This document shows, piece by piece, positions 52,421 through 63,696 of a stretch of 64,000 bases of DNA (its first letter is position 1; each line of letters opens with the position of its first letter). The stretch spans positions 1-64,000 of the forward strand of contig JAVHKY010000058.1 in the NCBI GenBank assembly GCA_035079385.1, in the 5' to 3' direction. A model generated the notes under the pieces. That model was not told the DNA's origin and did no database searches. It saw only the letters and a program-made list of their open reading frames with translations. The stretch comes from Aspidiotus rigidus. Taxonomy: Eukaryota > Arthropoda > Insecta > Hemiptera > Diaspididae. Position numbers and translations under genes: made by a program.

Positions 52421-53563
52421 TCCAACAACGAAAAATCATTTTTTGCTCCCTTTCGAGCCTCTCTACTGCTCTCTCCAATAACTCAGAATCTATTTCTAAC
52501 ACTCTAAATTTCCTCCGGTCCACATACTATTACAAATCCATTAAGTTTCAAAACTGCTTCCCGAGCTACTCTTCTACAGTAAGATAAGAACGAATTCCAT
52601 CGTCCAAATACCAGTGCGGTAGAGGATCATGTAGAACATGTTGTTCGTCGCATTCCCAGCATGAGTTCAAAACGAGAAAGGGTGGGACTAGGGCAGTATT
52701 TCAATGATGAGGCGAGGGCATTACTTGAAGTAGCTCAAAAAATTTCCTTCTTTCCGATTGAGTAAAGATTCGGTGGGACCTATATCACAATATCTACGCT
52801 TAGAATCAACAGTAAAATTATGATAACAACCACAAACGTTGCTGTGATGTTGAAATTAAACGCTCGCGTTATTTTTTGCCACATTTACGAATACACCCGA
52901 GGAAGCAGGAGTATCCCGTTTCAGAAAACTTAGTCCTTTGTTTCATTTTCGACGTCAGCCTCGCGTCATCCGTTGCAGTTATATTTAACGACGAGTAATA
53001 ATTTATTTCGATTATGACGCGATGATTACGATGTTGATGAAATTAAATTTCCAAATCCTCTCTCTATATACTACAGACGACTATACGAAGATGACGAGTG
53101 CAGCGCGCGAAGAGGAGGTGGATGTTAGACGGTACGGAATTTTCGTAATTACTATCTAAATGGCGAATTGTTGTGGATAGCGTAAAAACGACGAGTTTGA
53201 AAACCACCCTCATCCACCTATTTATCGCCGTTCATCCGTTATAGATATTCTATAATAGTCTACTCGTTATAAAATCTACACGCACTGCACACTATATAAT
53301 GGAGCAGAGGTCTGCCGCATACACTTATAGAATGCGTTATGAGGGGATGACGAGCTCGTTTCAAAAAAATATAAAAAGAAAACGGTTTTTCGAAATTAAT
53401 TATTTTAATATTAGCGTCCTCCGTTCCCTCGCCCCTCCGCGCGTTCTATATAACGTGAAAACAGTCTACAGGTTTAATTTATTTTAACACGCCGCGCAGT
53501 CACTATAATATCGTCATGCAGGAACGTAAAAAATTATTATAGCGATAAGCGATAAAGTTATTA

Positions 53564-53598
<35 letters not shown>

Positions 53599-53964
53599 GA
53601 TACGTCGATAATGCAGGAGAGTTTGAACGGGTGCAAGAAATTAGAATCAAAATTAATTTAGAAGATCCGAAACAAAATTGTATACTGAACAAAAAGCAAT
53701 AAAAACCAACGTTCCTATCTTTGTAAGAAAACTGAGACCTACCCCCCGCAAAAAAATCTACATTATCAATGTGTACGAGTGAAGTGAAATTCTTTTGAAC
53801 TCACCATAGCTATTCTCTAAGCTCTCCTCAACTCACAGTAAACCTTACGACGCAAATTTCGGTCTTCGCTATCTTTGTATTTCCTTTGAAGACATTTTTC
53901 CTCCACGGCCCTGTGAATATAAATATAGATACTTTTTAATTTCAATTTTAATAAAATGCAAACA
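52421..53964. other. Non-coding stretch with an A30-type run
   Basis: A homopolymer of about 33 A lies at 53565-53597. No gene, RNA or element ORF is recognised. Confidence 0.4.
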
Positions 53965-54330
53965 CCATTCCAATTTTCTAATTTACTCCTGGGCCTTCCC
54001 ATGGGAGGGCCATTCTCGAGCCTAGCAGTAAATGTCTCTATGGACAGCCTTGAGTACGAAATCCTTGGAACTAATACCAAGATACTCCACTGGGTCCGCT
54101 TTGTGAACGACGTCTTTTGCGTATGGGAGGGAGACGCCAACAGTTTGGAAATACTCTTCAACCTACTCAATTCGTATCACCCAAATATCGAGTTCACCTT
54201 GGACGAGGAAAAGCCAGAATAATTTTCTAGATCCTACTATCACCCTCCAAGGCAGCAATTCAGTCTTGGTACCACGCTTCGAAATATTCCGGAAAAAAAC
54301 ATTCACAGGAAACTCGGCTTCTCTCAAAGC
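53965..54330 (+). pseudogene. PLE RT fragment (subfamily D), catalytic Asp lost
   Basis: Encodes motif B LGLPMGGPFSSLAVNVSMD, motif C as RFVNDVFCVW (first Asp of the DD pair is Asn), YHPNIEFTLDEE, a frameshift near 54220, then NFLDPTITL and EIFRKKTFTGNSASLK. It is closest to the copy at 35978-36972 and is lost at almost the same point in the linker. A tandem repeat starts right behind it. Confidence 0.8.
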
Positions 54331-54730
54331 TCAACAATTGAAAATATTTCAAAGTCCAACAATTGGAAAATAATTCCAAGTCCAACAGTTGAAAATATTT
54401 CCAAGTCTAAGAATTGAAAATGAAAAATTTCACAAGTCCACTTATGAAAATATTTCAAAGTCCCACAGTTTGAAAATAATTCCAAGTCCAACAGTTGAAA
54501 ATATTTCAAAAACCAACAATTCAAAAATAATTCCAAGTCCAACACTCGAAAATATTTCGAAGTCCAACAATTGCAAAATAATTCCAAGTCCAACATCAGT
54601 TGAAAATATTTCAATGTCCCACAATTTGAAAATAATTCCAAGTCCAACAGTTGAAAATATTTCCAAGTCTAAGAATTGAAAGTGAAAAATTTTACAAGTC
54701 CAAGAAGTACGAAAATATTTCCAAGTCCCG
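54330..54730. repeat. Tandem repeat, ~30-bp half units (ttgaaaatatttcaaagtccaaca / attgaaaataattccaagtccaaca)
   Basis: About 13 half units alternate between an ...atatttc(a/c)aagtc form and an ...ataattccaagtc form, making a ~60-bp unit. The open frames on both strands come from the repeat and are not genes. Confidence 0.85.
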
Positions 54731-54959
54731 CGGCATCACTCTTATTCGCCTCTTTCTCCGTGCATGGCATACGGCGAACGAAACAAATTGATAAGGCACG
54801 AGGAGACTTTCGATTAGTACTTCACACATCCTGTCGTGAAAACTCTGCAATGGCAAAACACTGCCTGCCTAAAAAAAAAAAGACAACCAAACTGCAAGGA
54901 AAACTTCCGCATTAACGGGGGCGTAATCCAACGATTCCTACTATCACGGTTGGTCGCCG

Positions 54960-55385
54960 CTTATCTCCGCTGCTTCCTATCCTAGTTTGCTTAATACTTG
55001 CGAACATCTGTCATCTTGATACTTCCCTTACTGCTTCGATTTCTAAAACAAAGGCTAGTGCTTTCTCCATGGACTCATAGTGCGCACAACGAACGTGACT
55101 CTGGACTTCCAAATCGAAAATTCCATCCAGAAGAGTCTCCAATGGAACCTGTAGCTAATGTAGCGTTCGATTGACTTTTTGAGCTAAGCGCAGAACCTCA
55201 TTCACAAAGGCTTCTAAGGTTTTTCCTGCCGACGACACTTGAGCTCTCTTCCAAAGGGGCGCCACATTGGCCTATGCAAAGCGTTGCTCCAAACCTTCTA
55301 CCAGCTTTCAGTGATCCTCTTCATTTTCTTCAGTAATGTTAGACAATACTTGCCGCGCTGGTCCTCTTAAATTTACCAATAGGTT
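54960..55385 (-). pseudogene. LTR-retrotransposon gag remnant (Ty3/gypsy-like)
   Basis: The minus strand reads LLVNLRGPARQVLSNITEEN, DHWKLVEGLEQRFA, then LWKRAQVSSAGKTLEAFVNE, VLRLAQKVNRTLH, LLDGIFDLEVQSHVRCAHYE and SMEKALAFVLEIEAV. This is the L-x-G-x-A...L...RF...L...G-x-L...F-x-x-V-x-R-L-A pattern of retrotransposon gag proteins. At least two stops are present. No zinc knuckle is seen. Confidence 0.7.
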
Positions 55386-55389
55386 AGCG

Positions 55390-55745
55390 GTTTTTGACAT
55401 CCAGAAGATGAAGAGAAGACTACGTTCACGAAATCTGAAAGTTGATGGCAATATAATGTTATGCCATTTGGGTAATGGATAATGTTCTGCGAGGCTTCAT
55501 TGGAAAGGTATGTCTTGTCGATACGGACGACATATTTATTTCCAGTAGGACTCCAGAAGAACATTTGAAACACTCGAGAATTGTATTTAAGAAGCTGAAA
55601 GAAGCAGGTTTCAGAAAGAAGTCAAACACATGAGACATATCAAAACAACCAATGAATGACGAATCCTAACAGGGTTGAAGCAGTGGCCAATTCCTAAAGA
55701 TCGCCACGAGGTTAAAAGTCTTAGGTCTCCAATCGGTGGCCTAGC
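55390..55745 (+). pseudogene. Ty3/gypsy-like RT remnant
   Basis: Broken plus-strand frames read HPEDEEKTTFTKS, YNVMPFG, VLRGFIGKVCLVDTDDIFIS, SRTPEEHLKHSRIVFKKLKE, AGFRKK and, further on, QWPIPKDRHEVKSLRSPIG. This is the MPFGL...V-x-x-DDI-x-I-x-S-x-x-EEHL...WP-x-P signature of gypsy RT; the YLDD box reads DTDD. It lies back-to-back with the minus-strand gag remnant. Confidence 0.75.
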
Positions 55746-55769
55746 TTGAGGAATCCAAAAGAAGTATGC

Positions 55770-56131
55770 ATAACTTTTCGCTCTGTTCTTGAGATTCCTA
55801 ACCATCCTCTCTTCGAATAAAATTCTAGGTTTGTTTGTTGCGACGAACACTTTACGGGGGAGTTTTCAGATAGGCCATTATAATTTTTTTCCGTTTAGGA
55901 CTAAAATGTTCTTACAATGAAGCTTTTGGAATTACAATGTATAGCACATCTAAAATGATTAACTTTTTACTCTGTTCTCGAGATTCCTAATCATCCTCCC
56001 TTCGAATAAAATTCCAGGTTTGTTTGTTGCGACGAACGCTTTACCGAGAGAGTTTTCAGATAGGCCATTATATTTTTTTTCGTTCATGACTAAAATGTTC
56101 TTACAATGAAATCACAACGTAAAGCACATTG
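55770..56131. repeat. Direct duplication of ~170 bp
   Basis: gctctgttcttgagattcct... at 55771-55930 recurs at 55972-56125 (ctctgttctcgagattcct...), about 90% alike, including ggtttgtttgttgcgacgaac and gttttcagataggccattata. Confidence 0.75.
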
Positions 56132-56326
56132 GACTTGCTAAAATAAAGGAATAAAAGAAACTGAAATGGAAGGATGTACATCGAGTACAAGTGAAATATT
56201 TTATCAAACAGAGGCCCTGCACTTCTTGATCACTTGTAGCTGGTCAATTCATGCGTATGAGAGATAATCTTTGTTCCTCTACCCCTGCCTTATGTTGACT
56301 AGTCCACCAGTTGAAACCGGTAGAAA

Positions 56327-56329
<3 letters not shown>

Positions 56330-56357
<28 letters not shown>
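56330..56357. repeat. T homopolymer
   Basis: A run of about 27 T. It could be the A tail of a minus-strand retroposed piece, but no element body is recognisable to its right before the AAT tract. Confidence 0.6.
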
Positions 56358-56400
56358 CTAATATGACACCCTTTATTGTGAAGAAGGAAAAAAAAATAAA

Positions 56401-56604
<204 letters not shown>

Positions 56605-57031
56605 CTTGTATGTCGCATGTGCAGCACCGCCCGTCATCCATAATGGAGTAGGTGCGGGATGCGTATGCATTTAATATTGTTTCCTCCAACACCGGAATCG
56701 ACCCTTTCGGGTATAACTTCAGTGAAGGAGGAATCTCCTACGCGAACCCCCTCTTCTACTCGGCAACTGCCAAGTTGCTTTGGCAACCACCAAGCTGCGA
56801 TGCCCCCATGGCACGCACAAAAAGAACAGCACTAGAGAACACACTCACATCACAAAAAACGACACTATCACATCACATTAGGCGTGGTAAGTCGCTGTTG
56901 CGTGAATCTCACTGTATGGTGCTCGTTAGACATATTCGTATGAACAGTGAACGTACCGTAGTAAGTTCACCGGAATAGAGGACGCGGAGCAACCATATAA
57001 ACGCGAGATTCTTTCAACAACTATAAAGGCC

Positions 57032-60000
57032 CTAACAATCTGGATGGAATCCTTCTTCCTCTTCTTCCTGCAGATCTGGATGTTGATGGTACACAGGTGT
57101 TGAGTAGGCCATAGCGTGGTTCTGCATTTGCCTAATCCATTCCTGGTCCATCTTCCTCTTCATGATGGTGGCCGCAAATGCAGACACCTGGTTCCATGCT
57201 TCTTCGGAACCTAGCATGGTGGGTACCAGGCTACTCGGGTCGAGCGCTTCATCTACCCCGATCTCTTGGAGAGACCGACTAAGCTCGTCCCGCTCACGCC
57301 TCCACGCCTCACACTCAAATAAGGTGTGTTGTGGTCCATCATCCCGCCCTTGGTTACAGTGCGAACACGTTTCCTGCTCAACTTTCCTTAACTTCTCGTG
57401 AAGGTACTTGTTGAAGCAGCCATGGCCGCTTAACACCTGCGTCAGGTGAAAGTTCAGCTGACCATGGTGTCGGTTCATCCACTCATCAAGGTCGCGTATT
57501 AGCACACGGGTTGTCCATGTACCCAGCTCACTCTGGGCAATTCTTTCTTTCCACTTTACAAGCAAGGAGTGCCTGGCCTCCTGCTTGACCCGTAAAGCTT
57601 CTCGGTTGGTCGTCGTTCTCTTCTTTGCTTCAAACACCACCGCTCTCTCCTCAGCAAGGAGCTCGATTGGTGGTGAACGTGCTAATACACAAAGAGCCTC
57701 CGTCGAGACAGTGCGGTAGGCACTAACACACCTCAGCGCAGCTCTTCGTTGGATCTTTACCATCTCTCTTCTTCGGTATGGTATCTTCATGCAGTCGGAC
57801 CATACTGGCGCACCGTATAGGAGGATCGACAAGGCGGTGCTCATCATGATCCTTCTCCTTGCTTCTCTCGGTCCTCCTAGGTTCCTCATCACGCGGCTTA
57901 GGTAGCCAACTACCCGGCCCGCCTTTTCCGCTGCCATCAGGAAATGGTGCCTGAAGCTCAGCGTTGAGTCAAACCAGATGCCCAGGTATTTCATTTGCTT
58001 CTTGGTTTCAATTTCCACACCTCGCAGGCGGAAGGTGGGTGGCTTGAACTTCCGACGGGTCGTGAATAAAATGGCCTCCGTCTTACTTGCTGCTAGTTCA
58101 AGTCCAGCCGACTCGATCCAACGCGTCACATCCTCTAGGGCCCGGTTTACCCTGCTCTCCACCGCTACAGTTGTTTCGGCAGTGCATACCACCAGGGTGT
58201 CATCCGCATAGCAGATAAGCTTAACCCCCGGTGGCAGCTTCACCTTAAAGATTCCGTTAAATGCGACGCACCACAAAAGCGGCCCAAGGACCGACCCCTG
58301 CGGCACCCCACAAGTAACAGGGCGCTTTACTGTACCAGCAGACGTCTCTGCTTGGATTTCACGGCAGCTAAGATAGCTGCTGATCATCCTGAGCAGGTAT
58401 GCGGGCACTCCTGCGTTCACAAGAGCTTCCAATATCATCTTCCATGGGATTGAATTGAACGCATTTCTTATGTCGAGGCTGACGGCTGCGCAAAACTGGC
58501 GCATATCAATCGCTGACTTGGCTATCCTCTTCAGCCGGATCCCAGCATCTGATGTGCAGCGCCCAGTTTGAAAACCGTACTGGCTATCAGAGATTATATC
58601 TCTTTCCTTCAGATAGCTCTCCAAACGATTGGCTATCACTCTTTCTAGAAGTTTACCAACATTGTCTAGCAGACAAAGTGGACGATAAGAGGATGGTAGA
58701 CCAGGTGGTTTATCCTTCTTATCGATCAACGCTAGCCTGGCTTTCTTCCATCGCACAGGGAACAGTCCCCCAACAATTGCCGCATTGAATGTATCAACAA
58801 GCAGTGCTGGGTCAACTGAATGTATGGCGCTCCAGACTGGATTTGGAATCTCATCCGGGCCTGGAGCCTTCCAATACTTACCCCGCAGTCTATTGACTGC
58901 TGCATCAACCTCCTCGGTGCCTAGGAGGGATATACCATCCTCTTCTACTATTGGTAGCGTTACCATTGGTGGTGGCTGCTGTGGGAACAAGCCATCAATG
59001 ATTTGACCCACAACATCCGGCTCCATTCGGCTCATTGCTGAGAGGCCTTTGAGCTTCTTCAGCACCAACTTATAAGGCTTTCCAAATGGGTCGTCATCCG
59101 CCATCTCACATAGCTCTCGCCATGCAGCACTCTTGCTGTCCTTGATGGCCTTCTTCAGCCTTTTACGAGCCAGCTGGTATTCGGGTGCAACCGCCCGCGC
59201 CCCTTCGCGGCCACTACTACGCTGGTATATCCGGCGCTGACGGTTGCACTCTTTTCTCAAATTGGCAATCTTGTCGGTCCACCAGTAAACAGCCCTCCTC
59301 TTCTTTGGTGGACCTTGCCTGGGCATGGCTACATCGCAAGCTTTGGTGACAGTCTTGATCATCCTCTCGGCTGCCACCTCCGCATTGCCTTCTTGCTCTT
59401 CTTCTTGATCCCATGTGAGAGCAAGATAGCTAGCCTTCAAACGGTCGCTATTCAGCTTCCTAACGGCCCACTTTCTTACCAGCTTTTGTGGAGCAGCGAC
59501 CTCGACTTCCCGGCGGATGGAGAAGCCGATACACCGGTGGTCGCTCCCAGAAAGGTCCTTGTCCAGTACCGCCCAGCCTTCTATTTTTCGGGCTAGGCTC
59601 TCTGAGGCAAAGGTGATATCAATAATGGACCCATATCCTTGATGCACTCGGGTAGGAGTGTTGCCGACATTGACTGTTTCCAGTCGATTGTAAGCAATCC
59701 ACTCCCCCAAGGCATACCCACGGATGTCCGTACGGCCTGATCGCCACTCTTCTGACTTGGCATTAAAATCGCCAGCCACTATGAATTTTTCACCTTGCCA
59801 TCTGGACAAGCTTTCTTCTAATTTCTTCAAGAAGTCCTCAAACTCCGGGAAGGGGCGATTCGGGGAGAAGTAGCAACTGTAGACAACCATGTCGGCCATC
59901 TTCACAGCAACATACCCCTCCCCTCTTTCAACCTCTCCCGGAGCAATCGGACACTCTGGGCAAACACCAATGGCCGCTAAGCCAGTACGGTCTGTGTACC

Positions 60001-60142
60001 ATCCTTTTCTTTTCGCAACATTGTAATACTCACTGGCAATTACAATGTGCGTTCCCTCTTCAGCTACAAACTGCCAGAGAAGATCCTGGGCCAGTTCGCA
60101 GTGCTGAAGGTTGCACTGTAGGAAGGATAGCGCACCTGCCAT
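57032..60142 (-). CDS. R1-like LINE ORF2: APE endonuclease, reverse transcriptase, C-terminal CCHC
   Basis: This enzyme nicks target DNA and copies the LINE RNA onto it. I use ATG 60142 (1036 aa), 5 nt after the ORF1 stop; the frame is open back to 60253, so frameshift entry is also possible. Endonuclease (first ~230 aa): QCNL, ASEYYN, VAGDFNAKSEEW, IIDITFAS and GSDHR carry the expected N, E, D and SDH catalytic residues. RT: KAPGPDEIPN, SSYRPLCLLDNVGKLLERVI, QYGFQTGRCTSDA, motif A SLDIRNAFNSIP, motif B TCGVPQGSVLGPLLW, motif C CYADDTLVV (YADD near 58210-58199), motif E region MKYLGIWFD. C-terminus: CSHCNQGRDDGPQHTLFEC. There is no RNase H. The layout matches the R1/TRAS/SART group; exact clade needs a tree. 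Confidence 0.95.
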   Translation of the reverse strand: MAGALSFLQCNLQHCELAQDLLWQFVAEEGTHIVIASEYYNVAKRKGWYTDRTGLAAIGVCPECPIAPGEVERGEGYVAVKMADMVVYSCYFSPNRPFPEFEDFLKKLEESLSRWQGEKFIVAGDFNAKSEEWRSGRTDIRGYALGEWIAYNRLETVNVGNTPTRVHQGYGSIIDITFASESLARKIEGWAVLDKDLSGSDHRCIGFSIRREVEVAAPQKLVRKWAVRKLNSDRLKASYLALTWDQEEEQEGNAEVAAERMIKTVTKACDVAMPRQGPPKKRRAVYWWTDKIANLRKECNRQRRIYQRSSGREGARAVAPEYQLARKRLKKAIKDSKSAAWRELCEMADDDPFGKPYKLVLKKLKGLSAMSRMEPDVVGQIIDGLFPQQPPPMVTLPIVEEDGISLLGTEEVDAAVNRLRGKYWKAPGPDEIPNPVWSAIHSVDPALLVDTFNAAIVGGLFPVRWKKARLALIDKKDKPPGLPSSYRPLCLLDNVGKLLERVIANRLESYLKERDIISDSQYGFQTGRCTSDAGIRLKRIAKSAIDMRQFCAAVSLDIRNAFNSIPWKMILEALVNAGVPAYLLRMISSYLSCREIQAETSAGTVKRPVTCGVPQGSVLGPLLWCVAFNGIFKVKLPPGVKLICYADDTLVVCTAETTVAVESRVNRALEDVTRWIESAGLELAASKTEAILFTTRRKFKPPTFRLRGVEIETKKQMKYLGIWFDSTLSFRHHFLMAAEKAGRVVGYLSRVMRNLGGPREARRRIMMSTALSILLYGAPVWSDCMKIPYRRREMVKIQRRAALRCVSAYRTVSTEALCVLARSPPIELLAEERAVVFEAKKRTTTNREALRVKQEARHSLLVKWKERIAQSELGTWTTRVLIRDLDEWMNRHHGQLNFHLTQVLSGHGCFNKYLHEKLRKVEQETCSHCNQGRDDGPQHTLFECEAWRRERDELSRSLQEIGVDEALDPSSLVPTMLGSEEAWNQVSAFAATIMKRKMDQEWIRQMQNHAMAYSTPVYHQHPDLQEEEEEGFHPDC

Positions 60143-60147
60143 TGGTC

Positions 60148-62136
60148 TTACTTGCGCTTGCCTCCAGCGCCCTGTGCTTTGACACCTGCGCACCCTCTGC
60201 TTCCCACAACGTGGTTTGCAGGGCGCCCTCCAACCCGGCTGCAGACAGGACACTTAGGTTCCTTCTTGCAGTCCCGGATTTGGTGCCCCTCTTCACCACA
60301 CCTGTAGCAAACGCTGCCGATAGCTGCATTGGTGCAGGCAGCTGCTATATGCCCCTCCTGAAGGCATTTATAGCATCGCTGCGAAGACCTTGCCTTCTCT
60401 AGGGATTTCACCCGGCAGGTGCTCCATCCGACCTCGATCTTGCCCTTCCTAACTAGCTGGAGGGCTGCTGCAATGGGCAGCTCGACCTTGGCCATCTGAC
60501 ATCCGCGTCCCATTGGCTGCAGATCCAGGAGCTTGGCGCCTGTGCCAGCTGGCATTTGGGCCAGGATATCTTCCCTGTCCACGGACTTCTCAATCCCCAG
60601 GATGAGAAGTCTGGTCTGACGCTGCGGCATCCTAACTGTCGCCATGTCACCAATAGCTTCCCCCAGTTTCTCTCGGAAGGTTTCCACTGCAGTCTCTCCC
60701 TCGCCTTTCACTTCTAGGAGCATCTCTCCTTTCTTGGTCGTCCGTACCTGGGTTACCTTCAGGCCTAATGATGCTATTGACAGCTTGGACCGGGCTGTCT
60801 TGAGGATGGCCTCATAGGTGACATCCTCACTTTTTCGGGCGATGATCACTGCTGCCGACCTTGGCTTCCTCTTTTCCAGTAACCTCTCCTGCCTTCGGCC
60901 TTGGGACTGTGGTATGGTAGGCAGGGGCTTCTTCCGATTGCCCCGGGAAACTACCTGGCTCCACGAAGGTACGTTGGAACCAGGTGTGGCTGCCTGGGAA
61001 GACAATTGCTGCTGTTGTTGCAGGTGCTGCTGTTGCTGTTGCTGCGGTGGTAACTGTGGCCGTCGCTGCAGTTCCTGTTGCTGCTGTTGTCGCTGCTCTA
61101 CCAGTTGCTTCTGGCGTTGTTGCAGTTGCTGTTGCTCCTTCCGCTGTTGCTGTTGCTGCTGCGGTTGTTTTTTCTGCTGCAGTCGTTGTGATTGCTGCTG
61201 CCATTGCTGGGGTGTCTTCAGCGGTTTGATGGGTGGTTTTGGTACCGCCGTGGCCTTCTCACCTTCCCGTGGGCCACTGCTACTCTGTGGTACAAGTGGT
61301 GTCGGTGATGCTGCTTGACCATGCTGCTGCAGCATTGCAAGCCTCCGCAGTTCGGTGCGCATGGTAGTCACATTTTCCTTGAGCCTGACATTCTCGGCCC
61401 TAATGTCCTTCAGCTCTTGAAGGGTTTTCATTTTTCCCTCCTCTCCCTTCTTGTGATGGGCCAGGAGCGTCTTCACTTGGGCCTCTAGCTTAACGTTTTG
61501 CGCCTTCAAAGTCCCCATCTCCTGGAGGAGCTGTGTGTTGGCTTGCTGGTCTTTCGCAGAGAGGCAGGTATCCACGAGCCCCTGGAGTTCCTGCACCTTT
61601 TCCTGCATTGCGGCCTTGCTTTTACACCCCGCTTGGAGTTCGGCTTCGCGTGCTAGGTCCTTCTGCATCAGTCGCTTACAGTGATCTTGCAGCTTCTTCA
61701 TTGCGGTCTTCATTTTGGCATTCGGAAGGTTTGGGATCTTCCCAAGAAACAAACCTTCCTCGTCTGTCTGTTCACTATCGGACTCGGTCTTTGTGGGTGA
61801 CGTGAACGAATTAGCTCGTAGCCTCTTCCTCCGGTTCTTTTGCCATGCAAGAGGGGTGACAAAAACTTCATCAGCCCCCTCCGGCGTTCCTGGGATTGCC
61901 GTAGACACCTCATCGGCGTTCTTGGTCGCCTCTTTCTTCTCCGTCGTTGTTGCCTCATCATGGGATTCGGGGACAACACCCCCCGACCCCCCGCCGCCTG
62001 AGCGCATCAGCGTGGGGAGCCGGTTCGCCGCATCCGAAACGGCACCGATTTCCTGGTCTTTCGTCATTATCATCTGTAAATATAAGTTGCAGTGTGAGGC
62101 GTCATCTGGGAAGCTGCTTCCGCCTTCCCAGATCAT
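60148..62136 (-). CDS. R1-like LINE ORF1: gag-like RNA-binding protein with CCHC knuckles
   Basis: Expected to coat LINE RNA in an RNP. The frame is open from 62190 (a GTG codon); the first ATG is 62136, and ATGs at 62073 and 62067 are equally plausible starts. In the order of the 680-codon frame: a low-complexity acidic/basic N-terminus; a predicted coiled-coil stretch rich in K/E/L/Q (~150-300, ending LRRLAMLQQ); a Gln-rich tract (~328-400); KPRSAAVIIARKSEDVTYEA starting a conserved gag-like domain (~440-600); three Cys/His knuckles (CYKCLQEGHIAAAC, CYRCGEEGHQIRDC, CPVCSRVGG...H...C) at ~604-666; and a basic tail. It stops at TAA (60150-60148), 5 nt before the ORF2 ATG, which suggests termination-reinitiation. 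Confidence 0.93.
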   Translation of the reverse strand: MIWEGGSSFPDDASHCNLYLQMIMTKDQEIGAVSDAANRLPTLMRSGGGGSGGVVPESHDEATTTEKKEATKNADEVSTAIPGTPEGADEVFVTPLAWQKNRRKRLRANSFTSPTKTESDSEQTDEEGLFLGKIPNLPNAKMKTAMKKLQDHCKRLMQKDLAREAELQAGCKSKAAMQEKVQELQGLVDTCLSAKDQQANTQLLQEMGTLKAQNVKLEAQVKTLLAHHKKGEEGKMKTLQELKDIRAENVRLKENVTTMRTELRRLAMLQQHGQAASPTPLVPQSSSGPREGEKATAVPKPPIKPLKTPQQWQQQSQRLQQKKQPQQQQQQRKEQQQLQQRQKQLVEQRQQQQQELQRRPQLPPQQQQQQHLQQQQQLSSQAATPGSNVPSWSQVVSRGNRKKPLPTIPQSQGRRQERLLEKRKPRSAAVIIARKSEDVTYEAILKTARSKLSIASLGLKVTQVRTTKKGEMLLEVKGEGETAVETFREKLGEAIGDMATVRMPQRQTRLLILGIEKSVDREDILAQMPAGTGAKLLDLQPMGRGCQMAKVELPIAAALQLVRKGKIEVGWSTCRVKSLEKARSSQRCYKCLQEGHIAAACTNAAIGSVCYRCGEEGHQIRDCKKEPKCPVCSRVGGRPANHVVGSRGCAGVKAQGAGGKRK
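60998..61205 (-). repeat. CAG/CAA-rich tract coding polyglutamine in ORF1
   Basis: Imperfect CAG/CAA codons in ORF1 encode about 70 residues, mostly Gln with Arg, Lys and Leu. A Gln-rich linker of this kind is prone to length change. Confidence 0.85.
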
Positions 62137-62291
62137 CTTGCAGAGCCATACTTCCCCCGCGAGCTGCTTGGTCCTCGCAGGGAAAGGCACACACCTTACG
62201 GCTATGACCGGGTTTTAATTGTCAGAGTTTTCCATCTCCTACCTAGTCACTGGAAGAGACTCCACCAGGGCCAGGCAAATAGAGTGGTATG

Positions 62292-62420
62292 GGACGTGAA
62301 GGTCCAGATGGCAATACGTAACCCCATACGAACAGGACGTGAAGGCTATGAAAGCAGTACGTAACCCCATTCATACAGGACGTGAGGGCCACCAGACAGT
62401 ACGTAACCCCATACATGAAG
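62292..62420. repeat. Three 43-bp repeats in the LINE 5' UTR
   Basis: Units begin ggacgtga(a/g)gg at 62292, 62335 and 62378 and each contains gtacgtaacccca. They lie between the element start and ORF1. A promoter role is possible by analogy with repeated 5' UTRs of other LINEs, not shown. Confidence 0.9.

Positions 62421-63696
<1,276 letters not shown>

Noticed and set aside
57162..60402. Plus-strand ORFs of 73-93 codons opposite LINE ORF2
   Set aside because: Shadow frames of the 1036-codon minus-strand gene.
60818..61318. Cys-rich 166-codon plus-strand ORF
   Set aside because: It is the antisense of the Gln-coding CAG/CAA tract of LINE ORF1.
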